Below are positions 23,403-34,905 of a stretch of 64,000 nucleotides of DNA, piece after piece. This stretch comes from Chaetorhynchus papuensis (lineage: Eukaryota > Chordata > Aves > Passeriformes > Rhipiduridae): positions 1 through 64,000 of the forward strand of contig VWYX01000661.1 of NCBI GenBank assembly GCA_013396525.1. The letters run 5' to 3'. Under the pieces are notes generated by a model. It saw nothing but the letters and a program-made list of their open reading frames with translations. It ran no database searches and was not told the DNA's origin. The first letter of the stretch is position 1. Each line of letters starts with the position of its first letter. The translations under genes were made by a program, and so were the position numbers.

Positions 23403-25442
23403 GCTTGACAAGTAAGAGGGGTAAGGACCAAAGGAAGCTTTTCCCTAATTTAGTCTGCTTTCCAGGCATCTCCTTTGCATATGGAGCTGGTGCTGGGTGG
23501 AGGGGTGGAGAAGAATGGGAGAGAAAGAGATGCATTTAGGGACAGACCTGAACTCTGAAATGATTCCACGGTTTGATCTGGCCCCTAAGAAGCAGGTTAG
23601 GAGACCGATTCTGAAGGAGGGTTGGTATTGGCACAGAAACTTAGAGGACTCTGCAAAAGTCCTCTATTTCTTGGGAACGGCTCAGAACGTGTATTGAACA
23701 AAGAGGATTAAAAGTGACCTTAATTTCCTTGCAGGAAGGGGATAGGGAGTGGTGAAAGTCTACATTAAGTAGAACAGAAAATGTAGATCAAAATTTATTA
23801 AAGAAGACAGGCAGACATAGTAACCACACTGTTTATACTTGGGTATGATGTTTTTACACTACTTGAGAGCTGAAAAAGTTTCCATAATCTCCATAAAGGG
23901 TATTCCTTCTTTCTTCCCTTTTTTCTAATTGCTGGGATCTGGGGACATGCTTTAGGGAGCACCTAGCCATGCTTTCTCTGATTTTACCTTCTTTCTGAGC
24001 CACGTGGACCAGATGAATGTCTACCCTGAGTTGGAAAGACCATTTCTGCAATACTGCAGTGGAATACAAATATCAGATTACCACAGTTCGAACCTTTTTC
24101 TTCATAAGGACAGACCAACAAAAGCAAAAATTCAGGAAAACATGCCTGAACTAAAGCATCATGAGTAATCTCAGTGTTATTGAAACACAACTTTTTGAAA
24201 ATACAGAAGAATCTAGTATATCTTTTATTGTTGGGTTTCCTAGAGTACTTCAACATTGAAGAACTTAAAATAGCTTTTTTATCTTGAAAAAGAAGAATCA
24301 TGTTTACTGTAAATGAGGGAGATAAAAGTTTTTGTCAGAAATGTTTAATCCTGTTCTCATGGGAATGCATAAGTGGGTAAGTTGAACAATATATTTCTGG
24401 AACTTGATGGTGGCCATTGCATAGAGTGTTACACAGCATAAATGATGCACGATTCCTCTAGCTTGGAAAAATACCATAATGTCGTTCTGCCTAAATTCAT
24501 CTCCCTGGATTTTGAATCAAATATACCTGCTGAGTGGCTATGTAGATGTGTAAGTCCTCATGTTATGTGCATCCTTGTGGGTGTATGTTGTTTTCTTCTT
24601 AATGAGCTTGGCAAGGATTTTTGGAGCGGAGGGAAGTCAGAGGAGAGGAAGAGTTTGCTCTCCTTTGTACCATACTTTCCTCTTAAGCTAATTTATCTAG
24701 CAAGTTATTTGCAATTGTGGGGACCTGTGACACTTGGCAAGAGAAAGGGAGTTAGCTCTTCTTGTGGCACATTGCAGTAGACATTTAAAAGACACAATAA
24801 TGAGCCTTGTATTTGCCAGGAGCTGGTGGGTAGTGTAGCGTGGGCTCTGGTAACATGTAGGGAATATGTTTTTGTGGCAGTTCTGGAAAAAATTGTACTT
24901 TGCTTTCCTCTGTGGGTAACTGGACTTGGTGACTCAGGTGATATTTTCAAGGCATGTGCACCCTGTTCTAAGCACTAACCTGCCTTTGACAGAAGATGGT
25001 AGGTCGGATCCTGCAGACTTCAAAATTCATTTGATTTCCCATAACTCCTTCCAACCAGTCTGGGATTTTTGTGTTGCCCTTGATAAACCTGGAAATGTTT
25101 TAGGTTAGATGCCACACAGCTAGGGAATTTTGCAGGTTTCTGCTTTCAAATAAAACAACACTAATAAATGAGAGTACTTGCAATGTACGATGTGGCTTTT
25201 CAAAGGTCCCTAAAAGATTAAGGAATATGTCAGGGGGTGAGTGCAGTGCCATTTTTCTTCCTTTCCGTGTGTTACAGCAGGTGGTTGGGTTCATCAGCTG
25301 TTTCACATGTTTTGACATAGACAATGCAAGCAAGCCATTCTAAATCTGTGCTCTCGGTAACTCTCCTGCTCTTCCTTCGCTTGAAAACAATCTTGTCTTA
25401 CCGGTTGTTGTTTTACTCTGTACTATTATGCCCTGTTTGTTT

Positions 25443-25468
25443 CTCTCTCTTTTTTTTTTTTTTTTTTT
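25443..25468. repeat. CT repeat running into 19 T
   Basis: Short ctctctct followed by a pure T run at 25450-25468, a pyrimidine-only tract of about 26 bases. Confidence 0.85.
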
Positions 25469-27039
25469 GGTCACCTTATCTGTCCCAGGAAATTGTAGCT
25501 TTCTGTTTTATTACATGATACAGGAATATTTCCAGGATACGTACAGCTATGCTCTTGAACTTGTGACATTTAAAGGGCAATAGAATGCTAATGTGACTAA
25601 TAAAACAGGAAAATGGCTTTATATAAGTCAATGTGAAAATGGCTCAACCTACCTTTTAAATGGACTAAATTAAACAACATTCATTGATGGGGCATGGAGG
25701 GAGGCTGCAAAACTTGGGCGATACAGATAGAACTGTAAAAAACAAAGCAAGCTCTTGTCATTCTCTTTCGACACCTTTAAAAAAGATCCAGCCAATTTTT
25801 CCTGTGATGGGGACTCCTTACCATTTATTTTCTGCAGATGATAATTCACAAGAGTAATTGGCTGTATGTTTTTGTTTTGTTTTCATTCTGCTGTGAAAAA
25901 TGTTACAACCTAAAAGCAATTTTATTGTATTTTTTACATTGATTTTTGATTTTTGTTTGAAAATGTACAGTAAAGTTCTACATTTTATAGCTCAGTATTT
26001 CTAGCTAATACTATGAGGCCTATAACAGCTGTATCTATTATATTTGCAGGTCAGATCCTTTCTGAACAATACTAAGGCTGTGCTGATTCTAAGTGTATGG
26101 CATGTGGCCACTAAGTTATGAAATTTTGTGTATGGATTGAAAATGAAGGAAAGCACCCATCAGTTTTACTTTTTTGACCTATCCTTTCCATCTTAATCAA
26201 GGTTTCTCAGTCAACACAGAAAAACACCAAGCTTTTTGGATTATTACAATAGTAAAAAGGCCTCAAATGACAAGAGCAATTTTTGATTATTTCCCACAGT
26301 AATTCTAAGGTATGTTATTATTCTGAAAACAATTGGTTTATTTGATTAAAGGTATACTTATGAAGGAAATTTGGGGGTTTAAAGTTGGGAGTGTCCCATG
26401 TATGTGTGCTAAAGATTGCGACTTGCAGTAAGAGGATTATAGGTATTTTTTTCTGTTTCTTTAACAACAACAATGATCAACAAACCCCAGTTACTCAGAG
26501 AGTAAGCAGATACAGATCTTATATGACAGCTTAAAAGTACTCTTGACTAATTAACATTAAAAGCTTATTAAAATATTGTTTTCTTTAATACAAGTTATTC
26601 TTTCATCTTTTCCAGTAATGCATCATCTACTAAATTTTTGATGTGGAAAATTATTGCTTCAGTTCTGAAAAGAATGACAAGCATAGTGTTAAGAAAGTGA
26701 CAAGAATAATATTTGATCTATAATTTCAGGATTAATAATGCAGATTCACCCTTCCAAGTGGAACAGAAATGTGGACACCTAATGAAAACTCCATGCTGTA
26801 ATTTAAGTTTTGTCTTTACTCCAAACAATCAGTGATATAGATGGATTATTACACTTTGATTTTACAATATATAGACAGCTTTATTATGGCTCTTTTTTGT
26901 CCCAGTACCTCAAGGCACTTTCTCTTCTCCTGTGTGCCGGGGTCTTGTTATTCTGGCCTAAGTGCTTCCTGCCACTGAGGGAGCTTGTTTCGTTGGTGTC
27001 CTAGTTCTGGCCAGGACAGAGTTAATTATTTTTACAGTA

Positions 27040-27163
27040 GCTGGGTGTGGTGGTGCCCACCTCTAGTTCCAGCTAACAGGGAGGCTGAGCCCACCAGATC
27101 ACTTGAGCCCAGGAATCCTAATTTCCTTTTACAATTTGTCCTAGGTTGCAGTGTGTTGTGACA
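27040..27163 (+). ncRNA. 7SL (SRP) RNA-derived segment, 5' Alu domain, pseudogene
   Basis: The segment at 27040-27118 aligns to about the first 79 bases of vertebrate 7SL RNA with no gaps and roughly 70% identity against the sequence as I recall it. Hallmarks are tagttccagcta, gggaggctgag and atcacttgagcccagga. Many changes are C-to-T or G-to-A at former CpGs, as in an old non-functional copy. A 19-base interruption (27120-27138) follows. Similarity then seems to resume at tcctaggttgcagtg, where 7SL has its next bases, and ends near 27163. Either the homology continues through that interruption, or the 7SL part ends at 27118 and the near-repeat of aattatttttaca (27024-27036) at 27120-27133 is a target duplication. 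The first 10-15 bases also resemble the LTR itself (agtagctgggtgtgg), so the left edge is soft. Confidence 0.65.
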
Positions 27164-27489
27164 TGTGGGCCTAGCCAAGACCATAATGGTATTCTATACC
27201 ATCCTATGCCATTGTCAGTGGTGGGGGAAAGGGACTCTTTCTCTGGCTTCCTGGAACAAAGGCATTCCTTTTCTGGTCAGCAGAAAGCATGGTGTGGTGG
27301 GGAGGAGCCGGTTTGTTTTTTTGTGGGTTTTATGTGTAAATTGTTTCTTTGACTTATGTGTTTTGTGATTAATATTGTGGTTGTTCATTTTCCTATCTCA
27401 TTGTGGTTTCCAGTAAATTAGTTGTTCTTATCTCAGCCTGTTATACGTTTTTGTGCCTCCAACTCTCAACTCCATCCCCAAAGCATGAA

Positions 27490-27513
27490 GGGGAAGGGGA
27501 AGGGGAGTGGGGG
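27490..27513 (+). repeat. G-quadruplex motif in the LTR 3' end
   Basis: Four G tracts of 4, 4, 4 and 5 are separated by AA, AA and AGT, which is a near-ideal intramolecular quadruplex pattern. More G runs (27535-27540 and 27545-27549) follow within 40 bases. The tract lies where this LTR group is normally G-rich, just before its terminal CGACA. Confidence 0.8.
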
Positions 27514-27595
27514 AGGAGCAAGAGAGTGGCATCTGGGGGGAAGCGGGGGAAGGGAACAGCACTAAATTGGGGAATGCCATTCCTAAATCACGACA

Positions 27596-30500
27596 CGACG
27601 AGACGCAAGTTGGCGTTTTCTATTTTGCTGGGGTTTGTGAGTAGCAAATCCTTGAGGACAGGATGGGTTAGCCTGGTATGTCTGCAGTGGCCATCCTGTG
27701 TGAGCTGACTCACATACTGTGGCCTGTAGCTCAGGCACTTTGAGCCCCATACAGACCTGTTTGGGAAGTGTGTGTGTGTGTGTGTATTTTACCCAGTATC
27801 AGTTACACAGAAATCCTTTCTTTCACTGGACAAATGTCTCTTCTTGATCTCTCCCTTCTCCTGTTGATAGCTACATATGGATTTTTTCATCTCCTTACTG
27901 CAGTTCTTTTTCCTATTTCCCCTCGTCTCCAGCCTTTTCTCTGGGAATAGAAAGGACAGGGGAGAATGATTACCTTCTGCTCACTTTCAAGATTCAGAGC
28001 ATTGTAGGAGACTTTATGGCAATCTGTTCTCCAGCTGAAAACAGCTGGCATAAACTCACTGTAGAAGTAGTGGTAATTTAAAGATTGCTCGTATTCAGGG
28101 TTGCAGATTTGAAAATGCTCTAGACTTTTGCAGGAAATCTTTATTGAACAAAATAAAATTAACAAAACTTGAATATTGTTCAGTAATGTTTATCTAAAAG
28201 ACTGAATGTCATTCCCAAGATAGTGCAACTGTAAGACTGTAAAAGAAAGGAAGTTTTCTCACTGTTGTATCATAGAAAGGAAAAATTTATTCTGAATTCA
28301 TGTGGGGCCTTGCAACTTAAATCCTACTTTTTAATGTCAAAACCAGTTATCTTAATCTCCCCTGACAAATCTTTTCCATGAAATGTGTTTTCTATCTGTA
28401 TGCTTTCCATCTTAGTATGCCACACACTTCTCACACCCACAGCTTCATGACAACAGTACATTGTGCTGCAATCCCTTGAAAGAGATTTTGATTTGGCTGC
28501 AATATTTCTGGTCATGTTGAATGCTTGGCTGCAATAAAATCAGGTCTGGACCACTCTGTGGTTTTGCTTTGCCGGAAATTTGCACAAGAACTTTTATTCT
28601 TCCTTTCTATGGTAAAAGCTACAAATACCACGTCTTTAAAGAGAATTACAAAGAGTGCTCAATATTGAGGAGTTAGCAGGCTGATAGTTACTTGCTTGTC
28701 ATTTGCTGTGACCATCTATGTTTCTTGTGTCATGGAAGGGTCCACCCTCCTGTACCTGTTGCTCACATATCTGATGAAAGCAAATTGCCAGCTCCAGAAA
28801 CTTTGTGGGAAGGCAGACTGGGCCTTTTAGCCTTTGTTTATGTGGCTGTAGATATAGCAGGGAGAGGATGAATTCAGTCATAAGTAATGTGTGATTTAGT
28901 GGTTTTTTCTGTGCATTTTAGCCACCTGATTTTAATATCATCTTTAGCTTTACAATGTCATAAGAAAGTCCAGCTGGTTATTAATTACTCAGTAGCCATT
29001 TTTTTAATCCATGTAGTCAATATTAATGGGCTCAAAATCATAATAAGTATGGATGATTATTTATTGTGGCAACAGCTTTTCTTGAAACTTATTGAATCTT
29101 TCAGAATGCTTCAGAAATTTAGGAACTGCAGATGATATTGTTCTTCCAAAAAAGTAGGCTAATTTTATTAAAATGTTATGTGTCACTAAATCTTTCTAAA
29201 GGGGTTTTAATAGAGGTGTAATAGTACTACTTTAAAATTTGGGCACCAAAGCCACAAGAGTTAACTAAAACAGACTAGTGATATACTTAAACCATAATTT
29301 TTGTCTGACAGTGGTAAGAATCTGGAAGTCCAAGAACCTCTATAAGGAATGTGAATGCCAACAAGGCAGTGGTTTAGAAAAAGAGACAGTGGTTTGCAAG
29401 GACTGCTGGGCTGCAGGAGCAGAAAGTGCATTCCTATGAGAGCAGCTCCTGGCTCCCAACCCAGCAAAGTTCAACAGGATCCAGCCTGAGCCTTGGACTG
29501 ATAACTGTGCTGTGCATTTCCTTACTTCCCTTACTGGTCAAGGTGCATATTTGATTTACTGCAGTCACTCAGGGAGGAAGGTAGCAATAAAGGGTGAGAG
29601 TTTAGGAACCTTCTCAATCATATACTGTTTCTTCTAGGAAATCAGATCATGTAATTTTGCTGCTCTTCTGATCCTAGAAATAGATGGACCCTTTTAGTCG
29701 GTTTTGCAAAGCTTTGTTGAAACAGGGATGGGAGTCTCTAGCTTCCTACCTACAGTGTAAGTCTTGTAGGAGAGGGGAGGTGTAGTTTGGTATTGAGGGT
29801 AGAAAGTGATGGCCTGGGTAGGAAATATACAACATGTAGGAAGACAGACTTTGCTGAATCTAGTGTTCATAAAAGAACACGCTGATTTCTATTAAATGCC
29901 ATAGTTTATGAATTTTCATAGCTGCTTAAATTTCATCAAAGAAGAAAAAATATTTTAAGGGATATTTATTGTTTTTACATTTCAATACTGCCTTGCTAAA
30001 ATTACTGGTATTTATTTTACTCAACATTGCCTATGAGTTGTGCTCTAAACCTTAGTTAAAAAACAGTTATTCAGCTTGGCTCATATTCAGCCATACTCCA
30101 AATATAACCTATGCTACAGATTACAAATTGTCGTTCCATTTTTTTGTTTTATTTTTTCTGTTGTTGTGCTAGAAAATATGCATCTCATAGATACTTTACT
30201 TTTTAGCAGTGAAGTTCATGAAGTAGCAACTCTCTTCCACTGTCTCACTTGTTACTCTACATTTCTCTTAATCACTCAAAGTGCTTGTGTCTCTGTGCCA
30301 TTTTCTAGTTGGTAGTAAACCTTGGCAGGGTAAAGAATATATTTTTGTTATACGTCATCTAATATAAAGGGGAAGTAAGAGATGCCTTACTATTTTGAAG
30401 TCCTCCTGATTGCTCAGAATGATTGAAATTAATTGCTGTCAAGCTTAAGGGGTGATAAAGCAGTATTTCTTCCTCTTTGCTCTTCTCTTCCTGACCATGT

Positions 30501-32379
30501 GAACTTCTCAGGCAACCTTTTTCACAATGCGTAAGTGCTGCTTTCTTTTTATTTGCTTGTTTTTTTGTTTTTCTGAAAAGTTCAGTTCGTTCTGAGAGTG
30601 TCTATACCTTTTTATTTGCTAAAGCTATATTTAAAGCTTATTTTTTAGTTTTGTTTATTGTTCTCCAAAGTAGCTTACAAACACCCACTATTGAGGCAGA
30701 GCTCAGGTTGGACCCTATAAAAGGCATCCAAGGATGATGAAAACTGTTGCTACCCTCAGATAATGTCAGCATTCAGATAATTCCTTTCAGGAAGAGCCTG
30801 ATGAGAGAGAATAGAACACTTAGGACAAGGAATAAAGCCCCCAAATACACTTTTTTTTTTTTAATTTACTGTACCATGTTATAGTTGGACATTGGACATG
30901 GTTTCCAAAAGTAAAGTGACCTAACTTTCTGCAGATACAGTTATCAGAAACTCAGGTTATTACAAAAACAAATAAAATACATGAAGATTACCTTTTTTTT
31001 TTCCGCCATTACCCAGAAGAATATAGCAGATAAATGTGAAAGAGTGTTACATGTATAGCAATTATAGCAAGAGTAGGGGAAGGGCTCACTTTATCAGTTC
31101 CATAAAAGCATTTGTCTCTTGCTTTAATGGATAGAGAGGGTTTTGTTCTCCCAGAGCAACTTCATGTTTTGGTAGCAGATGAGGTCCCATGTGGAACCTT
31201 AACTGTACTCCAAAACACTTTTTCCTTGACAGAAATGCATTGGAAAAGATATGGAAAAGATACGTTTTTCAGATACTGTGACAAAGCATCTAAAATGACA
31301 TCATTAATGTTATCACATGGAAAAAAAATTATAGAAGTTGAACTTCTTTGTGAGTATTAAGAAATAAAGTACACAAACTTTGTAAGCCAAGGTAAGCTGT
31401 AGGAAGAGGTTTTCAAGTAGTAAATGCTGCTCTGGTTGGTGGAATGCACTTTGGGCCCCAGAGCGTGACTGGCCGATTGTTTGAGTAACTCCAGGGGGAA
31501 CTGCTGGTGGGAACTGCAGGTGGTACTTCCAGGATGTTCTTGCCCCCACTGTTCCTCCATTCTGTGTTCCTACTTGATTATTCAGTCTCTCATTTGTCTT
31601 CAGTCAGGAAGTTTGCCATATATATGGTGTTTTGGAACTGGAGAATGCCTCAGTGGCACTCTTGTAGAGTTTGGGATTCCAGTCCACTGGGACAAAAGAT
31701 GTATCACTTAAGTGCAAATACTTTACGAAGAAGCATCATGTGTGCCACACTGTAGATGTCTGCAGAAATGCAAATACAAATTTTTATGCAAAGTCATATG
31801 AAGAAACTGTGATAAAAGACCTACCAAAGCTTGCAAGCTTGGAAAGGATTTTCTTCCTTAAGTAGCTTATGATGCAAAGAATAAGAATTTTTTATATGAA
31901 TATTATGCAAGTGCACTTAAAACAGAAAACCAACCCTCTGAATAAACAAGAAAGCATAAGGCTTTGTAAAGCTTTGAGTAGCACCAGATGTAAAAAAAGA
32001 GAGAATAATACAGCAACATTCTACAACCCCCAAAACCCTAAATGATGGATAAGCTGTTGAATATCAATGAATAATCTAGGTTAGACAAGATAAGGCAAAA
32101 GAAGACTCAGTCAAAGCCAAATTAAAGTTCTGTTAACAATAAAACAATGCCACTGGATGCTGTGAATGGCAATGAAATTCTAAGGAAAAAAGCACTGGAA
32201 ATTCATATTGTATAAGCATGATACTGCAACTTTCACAGACAGTGTTTCTTTGACTCCCTTTAATGACCTTAAGACCTCACAAATGTTTCATAAGGCAGTG
32301 TTGTTGCTTAGATTTTATTTAGAATAGGGGTTTATCTGAGGCATAAATCAAACCTGTTAAGAAATTTTCTGTCTTTGAA
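27596..32379. other. Non-coding stretch, no gene recognised
   Basis: Only short overlapping open frames (103 codons or fewer) and simple repeats are visible, including 12 T at 30851-30862. I see no recognisable transposon. Confidence 0.6.
27768..27785. repeat. (GT)9 microsatellite
   Basis: Nine uninterrupted GT units, 18 bases, likely polymorphic. Confidence 0.9.
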
Positions 32380-32640
32380 TACAAAAGACTTTGAGACATC
32401 ATCTGTTTCTCCTCTCTGACCTGACACAGAGCTGACAATATTTATCTACCCTTGGTTGAAAGGCTGTAGTGATGTAGAATCCGTGACCTTGCTTTGCAGG
32501 CTAATTTATCACTGGATTATTATTGTAGTTAGAGGTTTTTTCCTGCTCCCTGAGCTAATATTTTTTGGCTGCAAGTATTTCTATTTGACATGGTCACTGT
32601 GAGCACAGGGGATCTTTGCTCTCTTTCCTCTCCTTAGTAT
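32380..32640 (-). mobile_element. Old CR1 LINE fragment
   Basis: Reading left to right, the order of weak landmarks fits reversed CR1: ctttgcaggctaatttatcac where CR1 has the cagcctgttccagtgctc region, then gttagaggttttttcctg, then gagctaat and tggctgcaag. Similarity is low and patchy and the tail octamer is not visible, so this would be an ancient copy. A profile search is needed to confirm it. Confidence 0.4.
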
Positions 32641-33148
32641 GGGAAGAAAGACTTTTACCTACTGAGTGACTTCAGTACTGTTTCCATGCCCTTTTTTACA
32701 GTTCTCTCTCTCTCTCCAGAGAGAAAAAATGTCTTCGAGTTTCCTAACAAGGTATGTCACCAAATTTCCAAATCCAAAGTTATTTCCACTATTGTCTTCT
32801 CCACCTCTCTTATTTTTTGTTTTCCCAGGCCTGGACTCTGGGGTGCATCCAAACAAAGCTTCACAAGTGCCAAGCACAGCAAATGAATGTGTTACATGTA
32901 CTGCATATATTAAGATAGTGCAAGAACCTGTCAGTATTTGAACCACTGCTGCTTCACTAATTGTTTCCCATTTTGTATTTGTGTATTTAATTGTTTCTTC
33001 CCAGATCTAAACACTTATCTTTTTATTACATTTTTTTCTTATTAGGATTGTGTGGAAGCATTGAGGAGAAGGAGAACTAAATTTAAATGGGAGAATTACT
33101 GTGGAAACCTGACAGGTCCCCCTCAACACCAATGAAGAACTCATCAAG
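32641..33148. other. Spacer between two CR1 fragments
   Basis: The spacer is pyrimidine-rich at first (ttctctctctctctccagag near 32700). Short overlapping open frames lie on both strands at about 32660-32945. None resembles a known protein. Confidence 0.5.
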
Positions 33149-33448
33149 AATCAAGAGTCAGACTCTTCACAGAGGTGGGAGGATGACAGACTATGGATTT
33201 GAGTGGAAATAAGAACAGTTGAGCCTGAATACAAGGGAAAGCTTTTTCACTGTTAGGACAGTAGAACAGATTGCCTTTGGCAGGTTGCAACTGCAGTTTC
33301 TGCTGTCTCCATACTTGTTTTTGGCCAGTCAGGTGTTGGAAACCTTTTTGAGAAACCTGGTCTGATCCTTTGTGCAGAAAGTTAGACTAAAGGTCTCTTG
33401 AGGTCCCTTTCAATCTAAATTTTCCTCTAATTTTTTCTGTGATTCTCA
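33149..33448 (+). mobile_element. CR1 LINE, 5'-truncated 3' end
   Basis: The landmarks come in CR1 order on the plus strand: gactcttcacagaggtggga, gaaagctttttcactgttag, acagattgcctttggcaggt, tctgctgtctccatacttg, aggtctcttgaggtcccttt and the tail tctgtgattctc at about 33437-33447. The reading frame is destroyed. The copy is moderately diverged and carries the non-poly-A CR1 terminus. Confidence 0.85.
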
Positions 33449-34827
33449 AAGGTTCTGACTTGATATCTGAGATGCCAACAGTCTTTTTCAGCAGGGGACT
33501 GGACTAAATATAAATATACTTTAAATATAATATTATTTCATTTTAAATTATTAATGAAAACACTGACTAGCACTGGATTCACTGCAGATCCCTCCAAATC
33601 CCATCTTGAGACTGAAAATTCTGACTTAGGATGTGAGTGTGTTTTAAAATCAGGTATTCACTCACTGACATTTCCTTTGAATTGTATTTTCCTGATGTGG
33701 GAATATCATGCAGGTATGTGAAAAAGCTTAGGTAGATAACATAAATGTCACATCTGCATCTTTGTTCTTATCATCTAGGCCAGTAATCCTAATAAGTATA
33801 CCAAATTTACCTGGCATAATATAATTTATCATTGTTTTATTATTGCTTTTTATTAGCCTATTGTCTTCTCAGTCATAGTAACCAATAATTTAAGTATTTC
33901 TTGCTGGTATTTTCCTAAGCATTGGTAAAACTCGATGAATGCATATTAGAATGTTATTTTAGATGGACACTGCTGGTGTTGCCTTGGTTTTCTCTGTTTC
34001 TCAGAGACATTTTTGTCCTCTGAATTGTTAGGGATGTCTTTCACCAGTTCCTGAAATTCTTTAGGGTGAGCTTCGTCAGGTCCAGCTATATTGAAAATAT
34101 CTATCTTGCCTTCATACTTTTAAGATGTCCTTTCCTTATTTTGGTCCATGTTCCTCTCTGCTTTATTATCCATTGTGCCATTCTAAAAAAAGAATGGAAA
34201 TGTCAGCATTTCAGTCTTATCTGTGTCATACGTTATTTGTTGTTCTTCCAAAGTATATGGTGCACACATTTTTTCTATTTTTTACTCTTATATTCAGTAA
34301 AAATATAGAAGTGTTTCTGATGCAATCAGTGAACTTTTTCTTGAAGCCTTTTGTGTTCCTTGCTAGCTGTAACTCATTTTGTGTGTTCCTCTTGATTTTA
34401 TTTTCCTGGGCTGTGTTTCTCCCTCATTCATTCTTGGTCATATATTCTTGTTTCCGCTTTTTGTGTGGTTCCCCTCTAATTTTCATGTTGTTAAAGAGTT
34501 GAGTGAGACACAAGACAGGGACTGAAAAGAATTGGTTAAAAAATCTACAAAATAAAGATTTACAAGTATTCATGTACATCATTCTCCATGAATGGTCCGA
34601 CAACTAGGATAAACCCTATTTGTCTTTCAAGATGGCTGGAAATATCAAGATGATTTGAGTGTATATGGTGGCACATATAGAGGTGGCCGGGTCATAATGC
34701 CTAGGTCACCAAGAACTCGTTTTTTCCACCCCCAAGGATATGACCAATCTGGAATCAAAGCCTGTCTCTGGAAACCCAGAGGGACCATATACCATTCAAA
34801 CTTGACCAAGTCTTTCAGAGATCATAG

Positions 34828-34905
34828 AATTGCAATTGCAATCATAGTTGCAATTACAGCTAAATTAGATTGCAGTTGCCATTTGATTTAATTGCAGTGA
34901 AATTA
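34828..34905. promoter_or_regulatory. Cluster of TTGCAATT-like motifs
   Basis: Five to six copies of (a)ttgcaatt or ttgcagtt occur within about 80 bases, beginning gaattgcaattgcaatcat and ending ttaattgcagtgaaatt. The motif resembles C/EBP half sites, but the array may simply be a decayed short tandem repeat. Confidence 0.35.

Larger units (their letters stand above)
16323..26996. other. Non-coding stretch, no gene recognised
   Basis: There are no recognisable genes and no transposon I can name. Open frames reach about 128 codons (17334-17720, starting at TTG) without family resemblance. The stretch holds a 19-bp tandem duplication, a GC-rich palindrome and a hairpin or snoRNA-like element, listed separately, and short microsatellites. 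Confidence 0.6.
26997..27595 (+). mobile_element. ERVL-type solo LTR (avian), carrying a nested 7SL-like segment
   Basis: The left end, tgtcctagttctggccagga followed by cagagttaatt, and the right end, taaatcacgaca, match the TGTCC…CGACA termini of a very common avian ERVL-like LTR group. Inner landmarks agree: tatgccattgtcag, then ttgttcttatctcagcctgt and a G-rich segment before the 3' end. The total is 599 bases, about 500 without the extra segment. No internal retroviral sequence lies beside it, so it is a solo LTR. The flanking bases (gttgg on the left, cgacg on the right) do not form an obvious target duplication. This could reflect age or recombination between copies. Confidence 0.85.

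Noticed and set aside
24084..24096. gttcgaacc followed by a T run, resembling a tRNA B box and Pol III terminator
   Set aside because: No A box or cloverleaf-forming sequence lies at the right distance on either strand.
34066..34502. Hydrophobic Phe/Leu-rich open frames resembling membrane proteins
   Set aside because: They arise from T-rich sequence; no family resemblance and two phases are open at once.
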